Origin: Rhodocyclales bacterium
GTDB taxonomy: Bacteria > Pseudomonadota > Gammaproteobacteria > Burkholderiales > Rhodocyclaceae
NCBI GenBank assembly: GCA_021286885.1
Contig: JAJTBM010000085.1
Location: 1-9,526 of the forward strand
Reading direction: 5' to 3'
Length of the DNA: 9,526 bases
Shown here: positions 4,194 to 9,526 of the stretch, in pieces
How positions within the stretch are numbered: position 1 is the stretch's first letter
Layout: each line of letters begins with the position of its first letter
Translations under genes and position numbers: made by a program
Notes under the pieces: generated by a model
The model's input: the letters and a program-made list of their open reading frames with translations, nothing else
What the model was told of the DNA's origin: nothing
Database searches by the model: none

Positions 4194-5544
4194 AGCCCGC
4201 CCCCCGGCCCAAACCCTCAACCCGCTCCAGGCCCTGCTGCAGGGCGAACAGGGCATCGGGCCCCTGGCGCGCCTGCCGGAGCCTGGGCCCGAGGCAGGCA
4301 ATGGGCCCCAGCGCCGGCTCAAACTCTGGGATCTGGAAGAGAAGCTGCATTGCCCGGTCATCGGCACCTGCATTTCCATGGCCGAGCTGGACAAGCTGGC
4401 CCGCAAACTGGGCTTTGGCCACCGCCAGAACACCGGCAATCGGGAGTTTTCCTTGCATGTGGAGGCCGTGGGCCATTCGCGCCAGCGCAATTCCGTTGCG
4501 GAGGGCCTGCAACGCTATCTGGATCGCAAATACCACGCCTGGGTGGAACGCTTTGCCAAGCACAAGACCGATGCCCAGGTGCGCGCCCAGTGGCAGGATT
4601 GCCTCCTGCGGGGCGAAGTGGCCGGCCCCCTGTGGGCCGTGTGCACCCATAAGGCGGCCTCGGCCAGCACCCGACAGCTGGCGTACGAAGATATCCACAT
4701 GCTGTCCCATCAAATTGGCGCCGGTCAGGCGGCGGATGCCCATCGGCTCCAGTACCTTGAACAGGAACACGCACGCCTTCAGGCCGAGCACAAGCGCCAG
4801 GAACAGGCCCGCCTGGCCGAAAGTACCGTCCTCCAGCGGGAACTGGCCCAGGCCCGGGCCCGGCTGCTGCAGCAGGATGCCCGGCTCCAGGAAATGGAAG
4901 CCCTGCAGGCACGCCTGGAACGCTTTGAATCCGGCACGGCCATGGTGGAAATGGGGCAGCGCCTGATGCAATTGCAGGATTCCCACGACAAGCTTTCCGC
5001 CATCACCCGCCGCATGTGGGAGTTGGAACGCAATCTCAAGGATGCCCGGGAAGAAGCCACCCGCATCGCCCAGGAGCGGGACGAGGCCCTCACCGAGCGG
5101 GAAGCCCTGGAGCAGCTACTGCACGCCCTGGATCCCCAGGAGCGGATGTGCATGGAGGCGGGCAGCGAGGCCTGCGCCGGCTGCGAAAACGCCTTGAGCA
5201 GCCGCTGCATTCTGTACGTGGGCGGGCGGGCCTCCCTCATGGCCCAATACCGCCAGTTGGCCGACCGGCTGGGGATTACGCTGATCCACCACGACGGGGG
5301 GCAGGAAGAATCCCTCTCCCGCCTGCCCGAGCTGATTCGGGGGGCCGACGTGGTGCTCTGCCCCACCGACAAGATCAGCCACAACGCCTATTACCACGTC
5401 AAAGCCCACTGCAAGCGGGTAGGCAAGCCCTGCCTGTTCTACAAGGGCGGCGGCGTTTCGGGCTTTGCGGTGGCCATGGCGCGCCTGAGCCGGGGGGAGT
5501 TCAGCCTGAGCAGCCCGAGGCTGGGCATGGAGACGGACGCCTGA
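4180..5544 (+). CDS. DUF2325 domain protein with long coiled coil (454 aa)
   Basis: The start ATG at 4180 has AGGAG (4168-4172) seven bases upstream and overlaps the preceding gene. The order is: an N-terminal domain with KLWDLEEKLHCPVIGTC (48-64, Cys58 and Cys64); a helical region to about 185; a Gln/Arg/Glu-rich coiled coil (about 186-315); a cysteine cluster C324, C332, C335, C343; and a C-terminal DUF2325 domain (PF10087) with ILYVGGRASLMAQYRQL, HHDGGQEESLSRL, LCPTDKISHNAYYHVK and GKPCLFYKGGGVSGF. The function is not established. The Cys sets suggest metal binding or redox control, and the coiled coil suggests oligomerisation. Two Fur-like boxes at the promoter point to iron regulation. 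No membrane segments are seen, so it is probably cytoplasmic. Confidence 0.88.
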   Translation: MCLPEARPPAQTLNPLQALLQGEQGIGPLARLPEPGPEAGNGPQRRLKLWDLEEKLHCPVIGTCISMAELDKLARKLGFGHRQNTGNREFSLHVEAVGHSRQRNSVAEGLQRYLDRKYHAWVERFAKHKTDAQVRAQWQDCLLRGEVAGPLWAVCTHKAASASTRQLAYEDIHMLSHQIGAGQAADAHRLQYLEQEHARLQAEHKRQEQARLAESTVLQRELAQARARLLQQDARLQEMEALQARLERFESGTAMVEMGQRLMQLQDSHDKLSAITRRMWELERNLKDAREEATRIAQERDEALTEREALEQLLHALDPQERMCMEAGSEACAGCENALSSRCILYVGGRASLMAQYRQLADRLGITLIHHDGGQEESLSRLPELIRGADVVLCPTDKISHNAYYHVKAHCKRVGKPCLFYKGGGVSGFAVAMARLSRGEFSLSSPRLGMETDA

Positions 5545-5572
5545 GGGCCACCCGAGCTAGGGCGCCAGGGTC

Positions 5573-5600
5573 TTTACATAGCGGCTGACGCGCAGATAAT
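5573..5600 (+). promoter_or_regulatory. Sigma-70 promoter of the YkgJ-type gene
   Basis: TTTACA (5573-5578) and GATAAT (5595-5600), five of six matches each, are separated by 16 bases. They begin 28 bases after the DUF2325 stop and give the Cys-cluster gene its own transcript with a leader of about 60 bases. Confidence 0.6.
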
Positions 5601-5609
5601 GCCTGCCGT

Positions 5610-5637
5610 CCCTGCCCGCATGCCCATGCGGACAGGG
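5610..5637 (+). repeat. Leader hairpin of the YkgJ-type gene
   Basis: CCCTG+CCGCATG (5610-5622, one mismatch between blocks) pairs with CATGCGG+CAGGG (5625-5637): 12 pairs around a single C/A mismatch with almost no loop. It lies between the predicted start site and the ribosome site, 29 bases before the ATG. There is no T-run, so it is probably a transcript-stabilising or translational control element rather than a terminator for the gene upstream. Confidence 0.6.
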
Positions 5638-5666
5638 GCGGCCTTGCGACCGTCTGCGAGATCTCC

Positions 5667-6050
5667 ATGGAACCTGCCCACATTGTTATCCGCACCGAAG
5701 ACAACCGGATTTTCTACGACATGCCCGAGCTCAGCCCCTGCAACGGCTGCGGGGCCTGTTGCCGGACGATGCGGGTGTCGTTTTACCAGGGCGAGCTGGA
5801 TAGCCTGCCCGGGGGCTTCGTCCCCACCCATCTGACCACCCAGGTGAGCCCCTTCATTGCCTGCATGAAGGGCACCGAAAAGGGCGGCCAGCCCTGCATC
5901 GCCCTCCAGCCCGACCTGCGCTGCGCCATTTACAGCCAGCGCCCCAGCACCTGCCGGGAGTTTCCCGCCTATCTGGAAGACGGCAGCCCCAATCCCCGCT
6001 GCCAGGAGCTGCGCGCCCGCCTGGGGCTGAACGCGCCGCCGCCGGGCTGA
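5667..6050 (+). CDS. YkgJ-family cysteine-cluster protein (127 aa)
   Basis: The YkgJ/UPF0153 family (PF03692, putative zinc- or iron-chelating) is recognised by CNGCGACC (25-32, the CxxCxxCC signature), followed by C67, C77, C86 with the RCAIYSQRPSTCREFP block (85-100, C96) and C112. Length (127 aa) is usual for the group. The reaction is unknown; the conserved cysteines presumably bind a metal or an Fe-S cluster. It is cytoplasmic, with no signal peptide. The only ribosome site is a weak GAGA, but the ATG at 5667 is the natural start ahead of the Cys cluster. It has its own promoter and leader hairpin. Its TGA directly abuts the stop of the convergent LysE-type gene. It follows a DUF2325 protein that also carries Cys clusters, which hints at shared metal biology. 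Confidence 0.88.
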   Translation: MEPAHIVIRTEDNRIFYDMPELSPCNGCGACCRTMRVSFYQGELDSLPGGFVPTHLTTQVSPFIACMKGTEKGGQPCIALQPDLRCAIYSQRPSTCREFPAYLEDGSPNPRCQELRARLGLNAPPPG

Positions 6051-6695
6051 TCAGGGCTCAGTGGCCGTCGCCAGCAGGCGCAGCCCCAGGCAGCCCATCA
6101 GGCCCCCCGCCAGCCGATCCACCCAACCTTTGGAACGCAGATACGCCTGACGGGCCGCCGGGGCCGACAGGGCGCGGGCCACCACCAGATACCAGCCCGC
6201 CTCGATGCAGCCCACCAGCACCACCAAGGCCGCCAGAAACCCCAGGCTTGGCTGGGCCGGCATCAGGGCGGCGAACACGCTCGTATACACCACGGCGGTC
6301 TTGGGATTGCTCACCTGGGTGAGGAGCCCCAGCCCAAAGGCCCGCCCGTCCCGCCGGGGCGCATCCGGATTGATGGCGGCTGAGGTTTCATCCAGCGCCA
6401 GGGGCTGGCGGGCACCGCGCCAGATCTGCCCCCCCAGATACAGCAGATAGGCGCCCCCCAGGAGCTTGAAGCCCAGATACACCGCCGGTACCGCCTTCAA
6501 CACCGCCTGCAGGCCCAGCAGGGCGGCCAGCGCAAACAGCATCGCGCCCAGCCCCATGCCCAGGGCCACCCAACAGGCGGGCCGGCGGCCTTCGCGGGTC
6601 GCCGTCCGGGCCACCATCATGAAACTCGGGCCGGGGCTCACCGCCCCAACACCCAGCGCCAGCAACATGGCCAGCAAGGCACTCTCATGCGCCAT
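6051..6695 (-). CDS. LysE/RhtB-family amino-acid exporter (214 aa)
   Basis: This inner-membrane exporter of the LysE family (PF01810) probably moves amino acids or related metabolites out of the cell. Signatures are the N-terminal SPGPSF (20-25) followed by a basic turn (ATREGRR), hydrophobic helices at about 6-25, 41-65, 70-92, 135-160 and 160-178, and TQVSNPKTA (126-134) in the middle loop. Length is typical. The start at 6695 has an excellent ribosome site (AAGGAGGAC) seven bases upstream. It lies 30 bases after the MFS gene on the same strand, so the pair is probably co-transcribed. The substrate cannot be read from sequence. The gene ends stop-to-stop against the convergent YkgJ-type gene with no room for a terminator. 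Confidence 0.9.
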   Translation of the reverse strand: MAHESALLAMLLALGVGAVSPGPSFMMVARTATREGRRPACWVALGMGLGAMLFALAALLGLQAVLKAVPAVYLGFKLLGGAYLLYLGGQIWRGARQPLALDETSAAINPDAPRRDGRAFGLGLLTQVSNPKTAVVYTSVFAALMPAQPSLGFLAALVVLVGCIEAGWYLVVARALSAPAARQAYLRSKGWVDRLAGGLMGCLGLRLLATATEP

Positions 6696-6725
6696 CCTGC
6701 GTCCTCCTTGGTTTGATCGAAAACT

Positions 6726-7976
6726 TCAGCTGGCCTGCCAGGGCCGGTAACGCCCCGCCCGGGCCAGGGGAATGAAACCGAGCACCTGGGCGCCCAGCAG
6801 GATCATGAAGGCGATGCGCAGGGAGGCATCCATCCCCATCCCGGTGGCAGCCCGCAGGCTGTCCAGCAACCCGCCCAAGCCCCATTGCACCGCAAACGCC
6901 CCCACAAAGGCCATCAGATTGATGCTGGTGGTCACCCGCCCGGTCAAGTGGAGCGGGAACAGGCCGGCCACCACCCCATACATCTGGGCCCCCGTGGCCG
7001 ACCCCAGGCCCAGGGCCCACCAGAGCGCCCGGGTGGGGCCCAGGTCGGCAATCATCAAGGCTTCCACCAGCATGGTGCAGAACAGGCCGGCCTGCATCAG
7101 ACGCAGGGGCGTCACCCCGTGCCGGGCCAGGCGCCCCGCCCACGCACCAATCGACAGCTGGCCCGCCAGCATCCCCAGATTGAGCCAGAACAGATGATCC
7201 GCTGCCACCGCCCGGGTGTAGCCATTCACATGCATCAGCCAGGGCACCGCCCACAGCCCCTGCAGGGCCATGAAGCCGCCGGTGAAGAAGGCCGACTGGC
7301 CCACAAAACTCCAGAAACGGCGCGCCCCCATCACCTCCAGCACACCTCGCAGGGCGTCCTGCAGATCACCACCGCCCCCCGGCAGCGGGCGCTCCGGCAG
7401 GGTGAACAGAATCAGGGCCGAGGCCACCAGAGCCAGGGCAGCCACGCACCAGAAGGCCCCGCGCCAGCCGATGAAAGGCAAGGCCGCCTCCAGGGGCGCC
7501 GAGGCCGTTACCGCCCCCAGGGCCCCGCAGGACATGATGTAACCCGTCATGGAGGCGAGCCGCTCCCGGGGGAACCACTGGCTGAAGCCCTTGAGCCCGG
7601 CCATCAGACAGGCCGATACCCCCAGGCCGATCAAACCCCGGGCAGTGGCCAGGGCGGGCAGGGTCTCGCCCAGCGCAAACAGGGCCGCCCCCAGGGCGGT
7701 CATCAGCAAGAGCACGCCTTCCACCCGGCGCGGGCCGTAGCGATCCAGCGCAATCCCCACCGGGATCTGGGCCAGGCCGAAGGCAAAGAAATAGGTGCTG
7801 GTCAGCAAGCCCAGATCCGCCGCTCCCAGGCCCAGCTCCCGGGTAAGGTCGGGGGAAATCACCGCGTTTACGGTGCGCATCAGGTAAGACAGGTAATAAC
7901 CCAGCGCAAAGGGCAAAAACACCCGCACGAACAAGGAAGGCAGGGGAGGCGAAGCTTCAGGCAAGGCGGCAGACAT
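6726..7976 (-). CDS. Major facilitator superfamily transporter (416 aa)
   Basis: About twelve hydrophobic segments run through the protein, with the MFS motif A between helices 2 and 3, GIALDRYGPRR (74-84), and a helix-4/5 region FSQWFPRERLASMTGY. PF07690 is the likely domain. I take the ATG at 7976; a TTG eight codons upstream (8000) is also in frame, and neither has a strong ribosome site. The substrate is not predictable. It leads a likely two-gene operon with the LysE-type exporter, which would fit uptake or efflux of one compound class by two routes. Regulation may involve the 20-bp palindrome at 8024-8043. Codon use is host-like. Confidence 0.88.
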   Translation of the reverse strand: MSAALPEASPPLPSLFVRVFLPFALGYYLSYLMRTVNAVISPDLTRELGLGAADLGLLTSTYFFAFGLAQIPVGIALDRYGPRRVEGVLLLMTALGAALFALGETLPALATARGLIGLGVSACLMAGLKGFSQWFPRERLASMTGYIMSCGALGAVTASAPLEAALPFIGWRGAFWCVAALALVASALILFTLPERPLPGGGGDLQDALRGVLEVMGARRFWSFVGQSAFFTGGFMALQGLWAVPWLMHVNGYTRAVAADHLFWLNLGMLAGQLSIGAWAGRLARHGVTPLRLMQAGLFCTMLVEALMIADLGPTRALWWALGLGSATGAQMYGVVAGLFPLHLTGRVTTSINLMAFVGAFAVQWGLGGLLDSLRAATGMGMDASLRIAFMILLGAQVLGFIPLARAGRYRPWQAS

Positions 7977-8023
7977 GGGATCGATGCGCAGACGAGACAA
8001 GGGACAGATGCCCTAGCTTAACC

Positions 8024-8043
8024 GCCCTACGCCAGCGTAGGGC
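8024..8043. promoter_or_regulatory. 20-bp palindrome ahead of the MFS gene
   Basis: GCCCTACGC (8024-8032) and GCGTAGGGC (8035-8043) are exact inverted repeats two bases apart, 48 bases upstream of the MFS ATG. The symmetry and position suit the operator of a dimeric repressor or activator. It could also form a leader hairpin. A smaller inverted repeat, GCCGG/CCGGC, lies at 8050-8064. I see no clear minus-strand -35/-10 pair. Confidence 0.5.
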
Positions 8044-8120
8044 ACACCAGCCGGCGCATCCGGCAGGAACCACTCCCACACCCGCCACGGGGCTTTTACG
8101 ACACAAACGTGACAGAAGCG

Positions 8121-8180
8121 GTTAAAACCACTGAATTTAATGCTTTTAACGTTGAAATTCGCTATAAACCCAGGCTAAAA
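8121..8180 (+). promoter_or_regulatory. Candidate mscL promoter region
   Basis: This AT-rich stretch contains the inverted repeat GTTAAAA (8121-8127)/TTTTAAC (8144-8150). TTGAAA (8152-8157) with CTAAAA (8175-8180) at 17 bases is a possible sigma-70 pair. CTATAAA (8162-8168) resembles the stationary-phase sigma (RpoS) -10 CTATACT, which would fit the RpoS control known for E. coli mscL. I cannot decide between them. Confidence 0.4.
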
Positions 8181-8245
8181 CAAATAAGACTGCGCACTCA
8201 ATCAAGATTCAACCAGAACTCAACCAACTCCACGGGGTATCAAGC

Positions 8246-8689
8246 ATGGGCTTCATCCAGGAATTCAAAGAATTTGCAGTCAAGGGCAATGTGGTGGATC
8301 TGGCCGTCGGTGTGATCATCGGCGGTGCCTTCCAGAAGATCGTCGACTCCCTGGTCAAGGACGTAATCATGCCGGTGGTGGGCAAGCTGATGGGCGGGCT
8401 GGATTTCCGTCACTTCTACATCAACCTGGGCAGCGGCAGCTACGAAACCCTGGAAGCCGCCGAGAAGGCCGGCGCACCGCTGCTGAAATACGGCGCCTTC
8501 CTGAACACGATGGTGGATTTCATGATCATCGCCTTCACCATCTTCCTGGCCATCAAGGCGGTCAATAGCTTCCGCCACAAGCAGGAAGCGGCTGCCACAG
8601 CTGCTGCCGCCGCCGCCCCGGCGCCCGCTCCGGTGGAACCCGAAGACATCAAACTGCTGCGCGAAATCCGCGATGCGCTGAAGAAGTAA
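8246..8689 (+). CDS. mscL: Large-conductance mechanosensitive channel MscL (147 aa)
   Basis: MscL opens a wide inner-membrane pore when membrane tension rises in hypo-osmotic shock. Family features: N-terminal amphipathic helix [20 protein letters not shown] (3-22); TM1 with [22 protein letters not shown] in two parts (22-29 and 30-43); a periplasmic loop (about 48-78); TM2 (about 80-105) containing [16 protein letters not shown]; and the C-terminal helix [15 protein letters not shown]. An Ala/Pro linker (about 113-130) makes it slightly longer than the 136-aa E. coli protein. The ribosome site is a modest GGGG (8234-8237). The gene stands alone between divergent MFS and convergent regulator genes and ends at a strong terminator. 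Confidence 0.97.
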   Translation: MGFIQEFKEFAVKGNVVDLAVGVIIGGAFQKIVDSLVKDVIMPVVGKLMGGLDFRHFYINLGSGSYETLEAAEKAGAPLLKYGAFLNTMVDFMIIAFTIFLAIKAVNSFRHKQEAAATAAAAAAPAPAPVEPEDIKLLREIRDALKK

Positions 8690-8691
8690 AA

Positions 8692-8723
8692 CCCACGCGG
8701 GCCGCCGCAGCGTGGGGGCCCGC
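8692..8723. repeat. Overlapping alternative hairpins after mscL
   Basis: CCCACGC (8692-8698) pairs with GCGTGGG (8710-8716), while GCGGGCC (8697-8703) pairs with GGCCCGC (8717-8723). The two stems share bases and exclude each other in part. They lie between the stop codon and the terminator, and may stabilise the 3' end. Confidence 0.5.
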
Positions 8724-8731
8724 CACGAAAA

Positions 8732-8760
8732 ACGCCAGCCCGCAGGCTGGCGTTTTTTTT
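8732..8760. terminator. Bidirectional intrinsic terminator between mscL and the regulator gene
   Basis: ACGCCAGCC (8732-8740) pairs exactly with GGCTGGCGT (8745-8753) over a CGCA loop. Eight T residues follow on the plus strand. The A-run at 8728-8732 supplies a T-run for the minus strand, so it serves both mscL and the convergent regulator gene that ends at 8792. Confidence 0.92.
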
Positions 8761-8791
8761 GTACCCGTGCAAACCCGGACGCGGGGTGCGC

Positions 8792-9520
8792 TCAGGACGA
8801 AGACAGGGCCACTTCACCCACCGAAGGGGCTTCGGAGGGGTCGATGCGCTCCAGCCGGTAGCCGAAGTTGTAGGTCGGGGTCAGGCGGAAACCGTTTTCG
8901 GGACGCAGGTTCAGCTTGCTGCGCACGCGGCTGATGTGGGTATCCACGGTGCGGGTGGCCAGATCCGGGTTACGCCCCCAAACGGCCTCCAGCAGGTGGC
9001 CCCGGGACAGCAAGCGGCCCAGGTTGCGGAACAGGAAGGCGGCCAGTTCGAATTCCTTGTCGGTCATCTCAATCGGGCTGCCATCCACGACCAGGCTCTT
9101 CTTGGCCAGATCGAAGCTGTAGGGGCCCACCACCAGGGTCTGGTTGGTGGTGCGCGGCTGGGAGCGACGCAGCACCGCCTCGATGCGGGAGATCAGCTCG
9201 ATGCGACGCGGCGGCTTCACCACGTAATCATCGGCGCCAGCACTGAAGGCATTCGCGATGTCTTCTTCAGCGTCGCGGGCGGTGATGAAGATGGCCGGAG
9301 TATCGTTGCTGCGTTCAACCCGCAGCCAACGCAGCACCTGCTCGCCGGACAGATCGGGCAGGCCCCAGTCCACCAGGAACAGATCAAAGCTTTCACGACT
9401 GGCCACCCGCATCAGCTCACGTGCCAGACCAAAACCGTGCACATCGTGCCCGGCCTCCTTCAACCAGCCCATCAGCACTTCGAGTTGGGCCGGATCATCT
9501 TCGAGAATAGCGAAACGCAC
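8792..9520 (-). CDS. OmpR/PhoB-family response regulator (242 aa)
   Basis: This is a two-component DNA-binding regulator. The receiver domain (about 1-120) has the acidic pocket E7-D8-D9, phospho-acceptor D51 (FLVDWGLPDLSG), T80 (FITARD) and K102 (DDYVVKP). The winged-helix domain (about 130-225) shows EMTDKEFELAAFLF, the recognition-helix region RTVDTHISRVRSKL and the closing FGYRLE wing. It ends in a short Ser-rich tail. The GTG at 9520 gives a natural start (MRFAILEDDP), but only six bases remain upstream, so no ribosome site can be seen and a slightly earlier start is possible. No kinase gene is in the window. Its signal and targets are unknown; the TTACA-type repeats near the small exported genes are of the general kind this family binds. 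Confidence 0.92.
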   Translation of the reverse strand: MRFAILEDDPAQLEVLMGWLKEAGHDVHGFGLARELMRVASRESFDLFLVDWGLPDLSGEQVLRWLRVERSNDTPAIFITARDAEEDIANAFSAGADDYVVKPPRRIELISRIEAVLRRSQPRTTNQTLVVGPYSFDLAKKSLVVDGSPIEMTDKEFELAAFLFRNLGRLLSRGHLLEAVWGRNPDLATRTVDTHISRVRSKLNLRPENGFRLTPTYNFGYRLERIDPSEAPSVGEVALSSS

Positions 9521-9526
9521 GCTAAC

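Noticed and set aside
3929..4966. A 345-codon plus-strand frame and long minus-strand frames over the DUF2325 gene
   Set aside because: High GC keeps alternative frames open; the DUF2325 frame has family motifs and an AGGAG start.
6885..8021. A 378-codon plus-strand frame opposite the MFS gene
   Set aside because: Its Gln/Gly/His/Arg/Pro-rich product is typical of an antisense shadow of a GC-rich membrane-protein gene.
8109..8315. A 68-codon plus-strand frame crossing into mscL
   Set aside because: It overlaps the AT-rich mscL promoter and the mscL start in another frame, with no ribosome site or family resemblance.

Overview
The window reads as a chromosomal segment of a GC-rich betaproteobacterium. 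A Rhodocyclales relative (Azospira/Dechloromonas/Azoarcus-like) is my best guess. It rests on codon use, AGGAG-type ribosome sites and the gene families present (PriA, MscL, YkgJ-type Cys-cluster protein, DUF2325 protein), and not on any marker gene.

Layout, left to right. (1) 2-238: the C-terminal end of primosomal helicase PriA. (2) 239-1782: a long regulatory gap with GTTACA/TGTAAC elements. It is followed by three tandem paralogous genes for small exported proteins (114, 100 and 75 aa) with almost identical signal peptides and divergent Ala/Lys/Glu/Pro/His-rich tails. Each gene has its own ribosome site, strong stem-loops lie in both internal gaps, and a good intrinsic terminator closes the cluster. 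They resemble the enterobacterial acid-shock protein Asr in architecture. (3) 1783-3865: a lower-GC insert carrying an AIPR-family protein (abortive infection/phage resistance) with an N-terminal PD-(D/E)XK-like nuclease signature. Its 3' side abuts two nested insertion-sequence scraps on the minus strand: the left end and first 14 codons of an IS3-family element, inserted into a 35-codon remnant of an IS5-type transposase. (4) 3886-5544: an operon of a small unknown protein and a DUF2325 protein, behind a good promoter overlapped by two Fur-box-like sites. (5) 5573-6050: a promoter, a leader hairpin and a YkgJ-type CxxCxxCC protein. It meets a minus-strand gene stop-to-stop with no gap. (6) 6051-7976, minus strand: an MFS transporter followed by a LysE/RhtB-type exporter, probably one operon, with a 20-bp palindrome ahead of it. 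(7) 8246-8689: mscL, with a bidirectional terminator. (8) 8792-9520, minus strand: an OmpR-family response regulator whose start lies at or just beyond the window edge.

How they may work together: most genes are envelope- or stress-related (exported disordered proteins, MscL, exporters, an OmpR-family regulator). The AIPR gene looks like an acquired defence gene parked beside a mobile-element scar. The Fur-like control of the DUF2325 operon and the Cys-rich proteins next to it suggest an iron- or metal-linked function. That link is inference from promoter and cysteine patterns only.

The two least-described items are the tandem Asr-like array (2) and the Fur-box-controlled DUF2325 operon (4). 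The AIPR locus with its nested IS scar is the clearest horizontally acquired piece.
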